This document shows positions 38,601 to 52,085 of a stretch of DNA of 64,000 nucleotides, piece after piece; within the stretch, counting starts at the first letter, position 1; each line of letters begins with the position of its first letter. This stretch comes from Eremophila alpestris peregrina (Eukaryota > Chordata > Aves > Passeriformes > Alaudidae): assembly GCA_009792885.1 (NCBI GenBank), contig WMCF01000021.1:1599138-1663137 (forward strand), given 5' to 3'. The notes below the pieces were generated by a model, which ran no database searches, was not told the origin of the DNA, and saw only the letters and a list, made by a program, of their open reading frames with translations. Position numbers and translations under genes: made by a program.

Positions 38601-41600
38601 AGCAGCACATGCAAATGCTGCAGTGAGCAGCCTGAGACCAGCCTGAGCACAGAGCCGAGTTTGTGCAGCCACAATCACAACAAAACCTGCACGTGCACCT
38701 CCCACTTCCCACATTTGGGAGCCCACGGAGCCACCCCTTGTCCTGTTAACCCTGTGCCCATCAGCCTCGTGCCAGAGCAATGCTGAGACACTCAGATATC
38801 AGCACTGTCAGTTCTAATGCTGAGGGACAAGTCCCATTGTCTTCTGGCATATCACATTTTCTTTGAAATGACTTGTCCTAGATTTTTAGATTAAAAATAA
38901 CGAGTATATAATTCATATATACCACATAAATTTTATATTAAAAAAAAAACCTTAAAACCATACCTACAGTACTTTAGTACCTGACTTGTATATTTATGTG
39001 ACTATTGTTAGAAGTGACTAATTGGGTTTGATTAGCTTCATCATTAATATTCTGTCCATAATTTAACATGCTTCAATAAAATACCCTAAAGCAGTATAAT
39101 GATTAGATTTCAGGAATATGTGTTTTGCAATTAAGTTGCTCTTGATTTTGATATGCAGATTAAGAAATGGTGGTCTCATTTAAAAAAAACTGCCCTTATT
39201 AACTCAGCAGTATACTCTGAAGATTAGGTAAGAAATCCAAGATTTTCTCTTTGTATATGCTAGTTAAAATGTATTTCAATCAAGCATATGTGGGCAAATC
39301 AGATGTGATTAGTTTAAGTTCACAGTCATTCTATCTAAATGAATAATGTGTCACCTAACATTGCAAAAATTTGATTAATAGTTTATCAGTTAATTAAAAA
39401 TGGGGTTTAATTTTTCTTTTTTAGGAAAATGCAAGGTAGATATTCCTTGTCTTCATCATAAATGCAAATTATTTCAGCTTGAATCTATTGTTCCTTGCTC
39501 GCTTCTTAGCCAACTGGCAAGAAAATAAAGCTTTTAAAACATTCTCTTTTAGAGAAGCAGTAAAACTTTGTTTGCTAACACATATGGCTGCCAGTTGTCC
39601 AAGTTCGAGCGGGATAATTCCTGTACATCCTTATTCCTCCCCCAGACTCTGCAGGGACTTTTTGGAGAGGGCCTTTGGCTGTCTTTGCTGCATCCCACAG
39701 CAGGTCCAGGGGGACTCTGCGAGTGAGGAGTCCAGGTGAGACCCACCAAAGGGTCAGGGGGAGGAGAGGAGATTCCAGCCATGCTGGGGAGTGAAAGGGA
39801 GCACACCAGGGGACAGGCAGCCCCAGTGGGGAGCACCACAGCCATGGGCAGCCCTTAGTGACTCCTGTTAGTCAGCAAGGCTGCCTGGCCTCCCTGTGCA
39901 GCAGCATCAGCCCATCACAGACCCAGCCCATCATGAGCCCAGAGGGGCACAGGGGAAGGGAGGCAGGCAGGGCTCCAGCCAGGCTGGGTGTCTGAGCACT
40001 GCTGCTGTAGGGCTGCATCATGTGTCTATTTCTTACTTTATTATGTACAGAATATAGAATATTACACAGCCAGAGAAGAGAGTGGGATGGAGCTGTCAGT
40101 GGTGTGTGCATTTGTGTGAGCACTCTGTGTTTGTCTGCTCTGTGTCCCCAGCTCTGGGTGTATATACACACACATCTCTATCTAGCTGTGTATCTTTTTG
40201 TGATACATGCATTTACCTACTGTAAATATATCTTCAGCCTTGCTGCTGCGTGGACATGAGCAGGAAGCTGCAGCAGCTTCACCTCTCTCAGGCCCTCAGA
40301 TCCTGCTTGACATGTTTTCCTCCAATGTTATGTACACAGAACAATTTGGAAAGGAAGGGAGGGAAACTTCCTCCATCTAAGAAGCTTTGAAAGTTATTTA
40401 CAAACAGCAACGTTAAGAAAATGGCAGTGCTACAAAAAGGGACAAATATGAAAAGCTAAAAACTGGGAAAACAGAAAACTGGTTTCCTTCAAGACCTCAA
40501 TTAAATTATTTGGTGCAGCCACATCGTATAGTTTTAATTATATTCTCCCATATTACACTTTCTACATGATTTTACATTATCCAGTGCACAGCATGAAGAG
40601 CACTCTCTGAATTAGCAAGCGTGAAATATGTACATATACACACGACATTGCCCAAGAACACAACTGAAGATGCTTAGCAGAGTCTCTCCTAAAGATGCTC
40701 CTACAAGTCCCCATGATACCCTGAGGAAAACAGCCAGGATTTTAGCAGGGAACATAGCACAGCCTTCACACTGCAGGAAACACTCACAGGAGGTGCCTCT
40801 CATCACTCCACGGGTGGCAGTGCTATGCAGAGCAGGCTGTGAGCTCCCTGTGAGCATCACCACCAGAGCAGGTGAGATGGGCAGGACGTGGTTCCTCTGG
40901 TAACTGGTGAGCAGCAACTGAGAAAATTTGCCTGCTTTTCTGCAAGAAGTCTGTTCCTTTTGGTTTTTTTTTCAGTTGGATTTTAATGTTAAAACCAGTC
41001 CAGAATATTAAAACTACCTACTCCTAAACATTTGGGTAAACACCTCCTGCATCCAAGTTTGTTGCTTCTCCCCTCCAGCACTGTCCTCCCTCTGGATCAT
41101 ATACACTGCCTCCAGTGCTCAGGAACCCAGACTGTTCCACCCTGTTTTCATCCACTCCAACATTTCTACATCCTTTTCAATCTGTGCGAATCAAACCTCT
41201 TATTTTACTCCTTCTTTCACTAACTCTTCTGTTCCCTTGTCACCTGTGCTTTATATCTTTATTTTCCTGTATAAGGCAGCCTCACAGAAATGACTGGGAA
41301 AACTATTACCCTTTCTCCTTCTCTCCATAGCCACTATTGCTGCCACATCAGGAAGAAATCAGCTACTTAATTACAGCGTATGAGACAGATAAAATGCCAA
41401 TTTTGCCTCCTATTTATAATGATCACTTAATTTTGCAGGCACCCCACAAAGAGCAGAATCTGCATGCTGGTCCCTCGTATTTTCATATTGTTATTAATAA
41501 TCTGAGCATGAGGGGGGTGAAAGACAAAAGAGATCATATTTGCTGCTGTACAACTCTACACTAGCTATCATAACTGTAGCACAATAATCCTATTTGTGAG

Positions 41601-41629
41601 CAACCAAATGTATCTGTATTAATCACTGA

Positions 41630-42180
41630 GTCATACAATTATTGAGGTTAGAAGGGACCTTTAATACTGAATCCAACCATTAACCCAGCACTAACAAGCC
41701 CACCACTAAACCACGTCCCTTAGTGCCACATCTACACATCTTTTAAACTCACGCAGGGCTGGCAACAGCCCCACTGCCCTGGGCAGCCTGTTCCAGTGCC
41801 TGACCACCCTTTCAGTGAAGAAATCTTTCCCAGTATCCAACCTAAAGCTATCCTGGCACAACTTGAGGCCATTTCTTCTTGTTTCACTCCTTCCCTGAGA
41901 GCAGAGCCCAACCCCCACCTGGCTGCACCCTCCTGTCAGGGAGTTGTAGAGAGCAATAAGGTCCCTCCAAGGTTCCTTTTCTCCAGCTGCTCCTCATAAT
42001 GCTTGTGCTCACGGGGACAGTCATTGCCCTGTCCTGCTGGTGCAGGCCAGGTACCACTGGCCTCTGTGCCCACCTGGGCACACCTGGCTCACCTTCAGCT
42101 GCTGCCAACCAGCACCCCAAGGTCTTGTTCCACAGGCAGCTTTCCATCCTCTTTGCCCCCAGCCTGCAGCAGCACATCCT
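41630..42180 (-). mobile_element. CR1 LINE 3' fragment
   Basis: Plus strand starts TCATACAATTATTGAGGTTA and runs through the regular CR1 3' blocks in reverse orientation, including CAACCATTAACCCAGCACTA, CCACTAAACCACGTCCCTTA, CTGTTCCAGTGCCTGACCAC and GTTGTAGAGAGCAATAAGGT. It then reaches the more internal CACCTGGGCACACCTGG and CACCCCAAGGTCTTGTTCCA blocks. A piece seems deleted near 42000. The apparent ORF at 41706-41918 (minus, FFTERVVRHWNRLPR) is a normal reading of this CR1 segment, not a host gene. Confidence 0.9.
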
Positions 42181-45100
42181 TTCCTGACATAAACAGTCAC
42201 TTCTGACCTTATAGACATCTTTTGATTGATCAAGTAGAAAGATAAAAAGGGAAAGGAAAGCATTATTTGATTACCCATTGAGTAAAAATGAAAGAAAACC
42301 ATTAACAGTAAAGGGACTTAAAAATCTGCAAGTGGAAATGTACAGTTACAATCATGTTCTCACAGGTGGTATTAGGGGGCTTTGAGTAACCTGGAAATAC
42401 AGATCCATCAGGAAACACAATTCACTTCAGTGGAAGCTAGGAATGCTCAGACTTCTTAAAGCCAGGTCCATAAAGACTAACACCTAGAGAAGTGTGTCCC
42501 TAAGATAGCCAGAAACTAATTGGTCATGGATAATAATATAACATGCTTGCCCTCCATCATTAATATGGGGCTATATTAATATATCATGGCTTGGGAACAT
42601 AGTATGACTGGAATCTATATCAAATGATTATGTCAATGGTCCATTAAGCAAATAGTACATTAAACCAATAGAAGAGCATTAGGTGTTTGCTCCATAAATG
42701 GGGATATAACAGCAGGTTTAGGATTTAAGACTCCCCAATAAATGCAATATTATATAAGCTGCAGGTTAGTGACGAATTTGCTCTACCTCGTTGATTTCTG
42801 TATAGAACCAGACACGAGGAGCCATTTTCTATCCTAAGGTTTGCACTGTAGCCAATTAATATGAAATATTTTCTTATGAAAAGCCATACAAACATGACCA
42901 TGTAATTCCCTTCTAACAGAAATGTTTCATTAGTGTTTCTGATAGGGGTCATCAATTCTTCTTCATCACATTACTTCCATCTTGTCCAGCAATTATTTAC
43001 AATACCAAGGACACCAAACACATCCCCTATGGTTTTTCCCCCCACCAATGTTTGAGTTCAGCTTGTCACAAAAGTTTAGCGATGATGAAAACTCTTGGAC
43101 AGGAGCCTTTGTAGGATGAAACCCTTCCTGTAGTGCCCTGATGTTGAAAGGAAATTGTTCAGATGAAAGAGGTTTGACTTCTGTACCCATTCCCCCTGCA
43201 GGGTTGCAATGAGGACTTCCAAAAAGAAAAAGAAAAACAAACAAACACACCACAACAACCCCACCACAACAAATTTAAGTTGTAACTGGAGATATTTATC
43301 CACATTTCCAGGAAAGCACTGAAATTGCAACACTTGCACAGGTCACCACGCTGCCATCACCTGACATCTGACCCAGCCACACCAGGTGGAAGCTGGACAA
43401 GTGTCAAGGTGAGGGGCACCACATAACAACAGGCAGGTCACAAAGAGCTGAGTCCCTCCAATGTCAGGCTCTGTCTCTGGGCACAGCATTAGCCCCAAAG
43501 TCACTTCAGTTGTGTTTTGCTGTACAGCCTCTGCCAGGCACCCCCCAGACTTGCCTGGCCTCTCTCACTGCAGCTGCCAAGAAAATTCTGACAAGAGGCT
43601 GGGTTGCTCTGTACCTCCCCCAAAGCCTTCCAGCCTCATCCTCAAACCATCTGCGAGGAAAACCCTTCTACCTCATAAAGAAAACACAGGAGACCATTCT
43701 TCAAACAAACAAAGAAACTGAAATTAAATTATAAAAATCTTTAAGCATGTTCCTGTGAACTGTCCCAGCAGCAGAGCACAGGGCTGATGTCCTTCAGCAC
43801 ACAGCTAAGTCATGGCAGCAATTACTCCCCCACCAGCACTTTCCCAACCTGCCTGTCCTGTGCACTGGATCAAGAGTCACCTTTTTTGTGTATCCTTTAA
43901 CAAGCTCACATAAATAAAAGCCATGTGGTATTGATAGACACTATTACTCTATAAGAAAGACTTCAAAACAACAACATGGATAGGAGATGCAGAACCCAAA
44001 GGTTCAGGCCAGTTATTATAAACTGAAAAGGAATTCAAAAATAAACCACAAAGTCACTCAGTACAAGCTGCAGCTGGGGGCTGGGGCCACGTCTCTCCCG
44101 CTGCATGAGCAGCAGAGCTTTGGGGGCACAGACCCTGAATCCCAGAGCTCCCCCACCACCCTCTGTGTGGTTCAGGTGCCCAGCCCTGGTTTTGGGCAGC
44201 TCAGCTGCAGGTCCATGTCCTGTCCCCAGGCCAGGCAGGCTGCCATCACTCAGTGCCTGCTCTCCACAGCAGGGCTGTCACCACCACTCCCTTACAGCAA
44301 GCTCCTGGGGTTCCCAACACAGCTCTGCCCACCACTGCCCCACTCAAGGGCTGCCCAAGAGCAGTTTCCATGCACCTCTCCCCTGGCCTTTCCCCAGCAC
44401 ACACAAGTCACAGCTCTCCTGGCTCTGTCACACATGGAGCACAAATCGCTCCCCTCTGCACGTGTTTGCGTTCATCGATACACGGAGCTGGTGACAGTAA
44501 TCCTCTTTAGTTTCAAAATGGTTAATGGTTTTGGGCTCAGCTTCTCTCCACTGTGTGTTCAGCTTTCTGGCCTCTACAAAGAGAGCATAAAACAGAGTTT
44601 CAGACACTTCTGTTCACTGTGCACAAGAGTGAAGTGCTTGAAAAGATGCAAGATAGTGAAAAATCAGTGCGGTGTGTTTCTGCCTCATTCATGGCTGCCA
44701 ATATCATTTTAAAAAAATCAATAGATTGCAATTTGCATTCATTTTAATACATTTGCATAAACTCAGGCAAATACATTGAAAGCTTTGTCCCTAACAACTT
44801 TAAAGTTATGCTGGAGCAAAACACCAGCACGGAGAGCTCATTGCAAGCTGCTGCCTTGTGGGTGGTGAAAGTGGGCAGGTTTTCCTCTCCCTGCTCAGTC
44901 CCACCTGGGCAGGCAGCGTGGGCAGGGAGCAGGGCTGGGATCCGCCCTGGCAGCACACCTGGGAGGGATGGGCACGTCCCTGCTCACAGCAAGGCAGCCT
45001 GTGGTGAGCCCAGACTGGTTGTATGGCTGCAGGTAAGTTCTCAGGCTCAGATCTGAGTAGTCTGTTTTGTCTCACTCCCACATTTTGGAGCCTGGTGTTA

Positions 45101-48100
45101 GGTCCCTGAGGAGCTGATCAGGCTCACACCACCTGCAGCACTCACTGTGCAGGAGATAGTTCAGGGACACAGAGAAATGTGGTTTGGCATTGGGACATTG
45201 AGGCTGGAGCAGGCTAAAAATCTTTCTTCCCTTGACTGAGCCTCTAGGTCAGATCTGTGAATCCACCTAGCTCCACCAGCAACTTTCTCTTTCCAAGAAG
45301 GTGTGTTTCATCTCCCCAGTCCATAGCTGATCAGGTATAAAATTTGTTGCAGGACAATGAGATTGCTTTAAAAAGCATCAGCTTTGCTGGCTCTCAGTTG
45401 TGTTCAGCCAGAGCAGCATCCCCTCAGCCTGCTACAAACTGGGACTGTCCCTTGCCTTGCAGGGCACCAGGCACTTCCTGACATGGCCCAGGTAAAACCA
45501 AGGCAGGGCAGGGACAGCCAGAAGCCCCCAAAGGCACACTGCACACCCCAAGGTTGGCTCTGTGCAGCTCAGTCCTTCAGCAGGGCACACAGCCCACCCA
45601 GAGCAGACACCCCCCACCCCTCAGCACGGGGAGTCTCAGCAGGGACATGACTTCTCCAAGGTTTTCCAGCCTCGTTGTCCTGCAGAATTGCTGCTGCTGA
45701 CAGACAGGCACAGCGTGGTGCCCCTCAACCTCAGCCACGGGCAGCACCACCAGAGCCTACCAGGATTTTAGGGGAAGAAAAATAGTGCTGCTTACAGGCC
45801 TAAAACCAAAAATACAAGGGTAAAAATGAAATTAATAATGGCTCTTCTGCAAAATGTGTAAAATATCATCGAGAGAATAAAATCTGCACTTGGCTGGAAT
45901 ATGAATAGCAAAAAAAAAAAATTCATACACTGAGGCCTTCAACATTGCATCTAGACCAAAGGGGAGCAATGCATTGGAAAAAATTCTTTCAAATTCAGCT
46001 CAGAGAAGCTGATTTCTGATGTTCTTCAACTCAGAACTTGGAAGAATTTTTTTCCCCCCTGTAGGAACTTATGCAAAAATGACAAAGAAGGAAAAATATA
46101 TAAAAAGCCAAGAAATAATGACTTTTTAATCTTTGATGATATCTACTCAGAGGGTAACTATCTACAAGGATTGCAAAATTTAACCTATCATTTCCATAGT
46201 GACAACAGAATTTATAGATTAAAGATTTATAGAATTTAAACATTTGGAACGAAACCATCTGGCTCGGCAATAGCCAGCCCCAGACTTAGTGCTTCAATAG
46301 CTAGAGCTCTTCCCACTGAACAAAAGCCAAACCTCAAGTCATCAACAGCATCTGGCTATGATAAGGCCCTGCTCCAACACCAGCTATTCAGAGATGCTCT
46401 GCTAAATTAGCAGGATGCGCCTGAGAAGCTGAACTGCACAAAGGGGTAAGTGGAGACACAGTAGGTGTCCTGTGGGAAGGCTGGAGAAGGTGCTGAGCAT
46501 GTGCCTTGCTGGGGCAGCAGGAGGATGGTTGAAGCTGAGCAGACACACTCCGTTTTTTAAAGCTGCTCTCAGAGGGGTCAGTTGCTGTCTGGGTGCTCAC
46601 AGATGTTTCCAGCTGGGGAGGAGGCAGCTCCTGGGAGCAGCCAGCACGGTGCTGCCATGCCAGGGAGGGTGACAATGCAGGACCCAGCCCCACTTGCCCA
46701 AGGAAGCCACCTCCACACCCTCTCCCTGTCCCCACCCTGGGGCTGGGGACCCAAACCACCCAATTCCCCATCAGGGAAGCAGGATCTCCAGGGCTGGGGC
46801 AGCCAGAGGCTTGCTCCCCACCCACCCACGAGCCCATTTGGAAGCCACTTCGGTTCCTCAATGTTAAGGTAGAAATAGAAAACTTGAGACAAATCTCTGA
46901 CATTTTATAACTGCATTTGCACTAACAAATGTAGATGACACATTTATTGACATTGTAACAACTCCTCCAGGACAACTACATTTTTAAAAAAATGGAAGAA
47001 TAAAGATAAATCTCCCATAGATATTGCAATGAATCTTACCCTGACACCCTAACAGCTCTGATTCAATCCTTGAATAGGGAAGAGCTCATTAAAAATATCT
47101 TCCCCAGCCACTGCATGGGGCCGATGGCTCCTTCAGCCCAGCCCCAGCGACTCCTGCATGCAGCTGGTGATGCCAGACAGGCACAATTTATGGTTCCATG
47201 AATTTGATGAAGTGATATATACACTCAGATTAGTATGTTTGTAAGAATTGTAAAGGTTTCAGGCCCAGATTTTGTGAACTACAAGTTTAATTGGCCCGCG
47301 ATTACTATGACTGCATATGCAAATTAGATCAGCGCAATTTCACATGTAAATGGCCATAAATTGGGCACGCCGAGCCTGCTGTGGACTCACTGCCACTCGA
47401 GCCAGCCCCTGAGTGCTCTACACCTGCATCTTGCTGGTGCTGCTGCCCTCAGGATCCATCAATATTGTGGGAAGCATGGCTGGAGCTCAGGTTTGGGCTG
47501 GGGGAAGCACAGAGTGATGAACGAGCAGATCACAGCAGGTGACAGGGGCTGCAACCCCAAAATGAGCCAGAATCTCTCCAAGGAGGCTGCTTCTCTCACC
47601 TCAGGAAATCCTCACCCAGGCTTCTGCCGAGGGCTTGTCCACGCTGGTACCTCAACAGAAACTAGAAACAAATTTTGCCCCAGAATTTTTCACACAAGCT
47701 CAGCTGAACTTCAGAATTTTCACAAGTTTTTGGTGCCTTCCAGCCAGGACAGCCTCTCCTTCCTGGGTTTTGATTCAAGCCAAGTTAATGGGAATCCTGA
47801 GCCACAGGATTGAGACTGAGCCCTTATTTTCAGACCATTTGGCAGATCTGAACCTAGACTGGTGCATTTCCACCCAAGGCCTGGAGCTTTGGTGCACTGT
47901 AGGACACCTCTCTTGCCTTGCTGGAGAGCTGGGGACACCCAGCTTTGCGGAGATGCTGCAGCACCTGGGGATGCTGCAGAAGAGCCACCCAATGCAGACA
48001 GAGCAGCTTCTGCTCTGTTTCCCTAAATATCTCATTTGCACACTGTAATTGTTGTTGCTCTTTTTAATGAAGAAAGGCTTCAGATCCTCAGCCATGGACT

Positions 48101-51100
48101 TGAAGCTCTTCAAAAAGAAAAAATTCAAAAGCTAAAAGCCTAATATTAATGAAGAAAAACAGAGCTATGCAAGCCTGAGACAACTAATAACCTATGCAGA
48201 GCTATAAACTGATAAAGATTTGCTGGTCCTTAGCAAGAAGAGAAGCACCAAGAGTTTTCATATAATAGGAAGACTCCAACATTCAGTCTATCTGAACAAG
48301 ATGCTTTAGGCTTAGTTTCCTCAAGACTTTTGTGCCATTTATGGACCATTTCTGCATGTAAAACAGGAAATTAGTGCACTAAAAATGACTTATGCACCAA
48401 ATTAGTCTGTTTTCATACCCACAAAATCCCAAAGCAGCTCTATTTAACTCTGACCCAAGTATTCACCTCAGGGGTGAATTACCTAGAGAAGCTGGAGTCA
48501 GATGGAAAAGCATTTGCAGCTTTAGGAAGCTTATTTTACATATTCACCAATAACTTCACTTTGTGGAAACAAGTGCAGATTTGGTGCATGTTGTGCCATG
48601 ACCCAGCGTGGCAGGAACCATTCCCACAGCACCAGATCCCCACAGTGCTGCCCCTTCTGACCATGTCTGCTCTTCTCGTGTCTTTCCATTTTAGATGAGC
48701 CCTGAAAATGTATTCCAAAATAAAAAATGAATCCAGGATACCCAACCTCATTAACCTGCACACACTGCAGTGCCACAGTTTCCACAGCCTGCTGCTGCTG
48801 GGCTGTGAATCTCACACGGGGATTGGGACACAGGTCTTGTATTCCCACATGGAATATTCCTTCCATGTCATCCCCTTCCTGACACAGGGCTGAAGGCACT
48901 TGGGAAGGAAAGCTAAACATGTTGTACAACAGCCTCCCAGACTGTGGAACTTGTTCCCACCTATTTTTAGGGTATTTTCCAGAAATATGGATATCCTCCC
49001 AGTGTGGGAGGCACCGCTTAAAACTTCCCTGTAACTGTTTCTCAGCCTCTGGGTGTGGGTTAGCCTTCAGGAGGTCACAAACAAGAACTGCAATGGAAAT
49101 TTGTATCTTTTGCTCCCTTTAACTCAGTGCAATCTCCTCTGTTTACATCTGCAAGCTACATCAGCAAAAACATCCTGCACAGATGAACTCTACAAGTACA
49201 TAATAAATAAATAATAACAATAACAGTTTGTGTTAATATAGCACCTCTAATCCAATTATCTGAAAGCTCTTTGCAAATACTAATTAATTAAGTCTTGCAA
49301 CACCCCTGTGACATAGGTTATTATTGTCCCCACTTTATATATGATAAACGGGAGTCACCAGAATTCCACTTCCCTCGAGCACACGTCTGGAGCAGCACAG
49401 CCCATGAGCTGTGCTCCAGCACCACACATCACATCACTCTCAAAAGGGTTTCTTCTGGTAAAGAACATCACACTACAACAGCAGAAAGATGGGAAGCTCC
49501 CCCAGGCATCCCAGGATACAGCCAGAGTCAGCCCTCACACACAGCCGAGCACCAGGCTCCTGCTTGCTGCTTTCCTGCCCCAGAGGATCCCTGCAGATCC
49601 ACACCGAGGGAAGATGAGGTCACACCTTACCTCTCCAGCCATCAGCACAGCATGAAGCAATAATTATTTGCCTTGGGTCTACTCCAAGGCTAGGCTTGCA
49701 AAACAAAGAGGTGCTGAGAACAAGCTCAAGCCCCAAAAGGGTTCACAGGAGCACAGGGCTCTTTCCTGGCTTTGGTTTCCTTCAGGTGCTGTGAATATCA
49801 GCATCCCCTGAAAACTCTGTAATTTATGGCAGGTGGAGCCATTTGTGTTTCATCAGGAAATGGTCCATCCCAAAAGCACAGGTGGGTGGAGGTTGGAGGG
49901 AGTGGTGCTGCCCAAGGGCTCCCTCACCCTCTTGCCTGTGGCAGCAAGGGAGGCTTGGGCTCAGCCCCAGCTGCACAGATCATCCACCCTGCTGCCTTTT
50001 ACATGTCTCAGCAGTTTCAGTGTTCACTTTTTTCATAAACCTTTAGAAGATGTCCTAACATCATGGAAACAAATAATTTTTTAGCTAGCATTTTATGAAA
50101 AATTAATTGTTTAAAAGAAAGAGTTGCTGCTTGCTCCGTGGAAAGCAGGCTGAGTTACTTTACATATCAGGAAAATTGAGGCAAAATATCTCTGAAAATG
50201 ATTCTTTTTTGCTCTCATATGAAGGCCTTCCAATTTGCTACAACTCGTTTATGCCCACAAATACACTCGTTTATTCAATCATCTGCTGTAGTCTGGGAGA
50301 GCTTTGGGAGCTCCCTGGACCAACCATCCAAGTCCTCTTTGGTACACTTTTGGCAGCAATGTGGTTGGAACCATCCATCACCTCCTTTCAGCTTACCGCA
50401 ACACCAATGAAATGGTGTGAAAATGGAAATGTTTTACATTCCAGTTGTACCTTTTCAGGAACATGCTGCCCTTTGCTTCAGAAGTGTGTTTCTGTCAAGC
50501 CCATCCCTGCTGTGCACTGAGCTGTGGTCTGCTTGCTGGTAACAGGGGGAACCACCCTTTCATCTGCAGTGAAACCCATCCTCCCCATTTTTAACATCCA
50601 AGTAATAAAATTCACACAGCTCAATGAAAGATGTTGTTCATTATTTTATGGACTCGTTGCCAATTCATTCTCTCCCGTGTTATAGTGAGGTCAGTTGGGT
50701 GCTGCAGCTCCCCTGCTTCCCCAACAGCACCACACGTGCCATGTGGAGAAAAATGGGCAAGAAAGTGCATTGCAGTAAGTCAAACAAGAGAAGGCATGTT
50801 TGCCAGTTGATTACTAAACCTGGGAAAGATCAAACGGCTCCACTGGAGGAGAACTGGGTACAGCAGCTCATAGCAAGTGCTGTGGCTAATTCCAGACCAA
50901 AGGGGAAGCAGGATAAGAGGAAATTTATGAGTAAGCTCTTGAAGTAATGAAACGAAAGTAATGCTGATTGGCCTCATTTGCAGCAGTTCAAAAGCTGATC
51001 AGCATCGCTGAAGTAGGGAAGGATCCACTGACAATCATTTCCGTGGTGAGGAGCGGAGCTGACCCGCAGAACACAGCACGGGGGGTCTGGGCCCGGGGTC

Positions 51101-51890
51101 CACCGCTGCCGGGCCCCAAATTCCCTCTCAGCATCACCCGGACATCCTGCTGGCCCTGCCAGGGCACCCGCCCAGCTGCCTTGGGAAACGGGGAATGCAG
51201 CGCTGCTGATGACCAGCGCAGCTCACAGGGGACACAAAGCCGGAGAGGGGGCAGTGCCTAGAGACACCTCCAGGAGCTGAGCACCAAGCTTGGAAAGCAC
51301 TGCCCGGAGCAAAGGGGAACCTGTGACCAGGTGGGCTCCACAGGGACAGGACATTGGCAGAGATCCCAGCAAGGGCTCCTGTCCTGGGAGCTGCAGGGGC
51401 TGTGGCAGCCCGGGGGGAGCATGGCCCCTGCAGCACAGGATCATCCCTGAGCACAATCACGGGAGCCAGGAACCCACAAATCCACATGAAAGCTGCTGGA
51501 TCTTCAACTGCCCTAGAGCCTATATTTAGGATAACAAGGGTTTGTAGTCTGCTCACCCAGAATAGGGTGGGGAGGAAGAGTGGCACATTTGTTACTAATA
51601 TACCTCTGCTTCGAGACTGAGTGTGACCCGTGTCCTGGTCAGAGTTGGGAATACATTGTGAACATGGAGCCATCTGGAAAACATGTGATTCCATTGGATT
51701 TGGACAAAACCATCTGCCCATAGGTTGTAATGAAACGCTGATGGAACATGCAGTTTATGGAAATGTTTGTCTCTTCCTGGCTGATGTGCTGTATTATGAC
51801 TAATTTTTGAAGGCCACATTGCATTAAGTCAGGATGTGCAGTGGAAACAACATGCCTGATAAAATCTTATGTGAGACGGTGAATTGTAAC
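42181..51890. other. Intergenic region, middle part
   Basis: No recognised gene. Mixed base composition with GC-richer blocks near 43980-45060, 45380-45770, 46470-46860 and 51020-51480. Contains a MIR-type SINE (49190-49360), the 241-codon ORF at 43987-44712, the basic 107-codon ORF at 50624-50947, and enhancer-like AT-rich blocks near 44690-44770 and 47190-47360. An A11 run lies near 45909. Confidence 0.6.
49190..49360 (-). repeat. MIR-type SINE fragment with 3' tail
   Basis: Read on the minus strand, the copy runs from a GGGGACAATAATAACC block through CAGGGGTGTTGCAAGACTTA to AAAGAGCTTTCAGATAATTG and a GCTATATTAA tail with ATT repeats. This is the 3' half of the MIR class, the same tail type as the copy at 18655-18890. 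Confidence 0.7.
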
Positions 51891-51980
51891 ATGTACATTT
51901 TAAGACTGTGGAGAAAAAAAAAAAAAAAAGGGGGGGGGGCCTTTTTCATCTACATATTGATTCAAGTCCTTAAGTGAGCA
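51891..51980 (+). repeat. Gap-flanking duplicate, left copy
   Basis: 90-base segment starting ATGTACATTTTAAGACTGTG, with A16 then G10, and ending CCTTAAGTGAGCA. It is nearly identical to 52086-52176; the only differences are the homopolymer lengths. Likely an assembly duplication at a contig join. Confidence 0.85.
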
Positions 51981-52012
51981 GAACAAAAGAAAGAACAGAC
52001 ACTCACTCAAAT

Positions 52013-52085
52013 NNNNNNNNNNNNNNNNNNNNNNNNNNNNNNNNNNNNNNNNNNNNNNNNNNNNNNNNNNNNNNNNNNNNNNNNN
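52013..52085. other. Assembly gap (73 N)
   Basis: 73 undetermined bases between the two near-identical flanks. The short ORFs that run through it are meaningless. Confidence 0.99.

Larger units (their letters stand above)
26746..41629. other. Intergenic region upstream of URI1, left part
   Basis: No recognised gene in nearly 15 kb. Noted contents: overlapping antiparallel ORFs at 26786-27204, a CA-rich stretch at 30516-30560, ACATATATTT repeats near 32046-32075, a T18 run at 35639-35656, a weak CTCF-like word at 32746-32758, and an AT-rich enhancer-like block at 39000-39420. The GC content rises to the right of about 37500. Confidence 0.6.

Noticed and set aside
41706..41918. ORF with FFTERVVRHWNRLPR, which looks like a protein motif
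   Set aside because: It is the normal translation of the CR1 LINE 3' region and belongs to the repeat at 41630-42180.
48531..48929. 132-codon minus-strand ORF
   Set aside because: No recognised domain; overlapping open frames on the other strand make chance the simplest view.
50624..50947. Chemokine reading of the basic ORF
   Set aside because: The spacing between the last Cys and the Trp is much too long and no CC or CXC pair is present in the frame.
51134..51721. 195-codon minus-strand ORF
   Set aside because: GC-rich sequence with open frames on both strands (also plus frames at 51290-51620); no family recognised.
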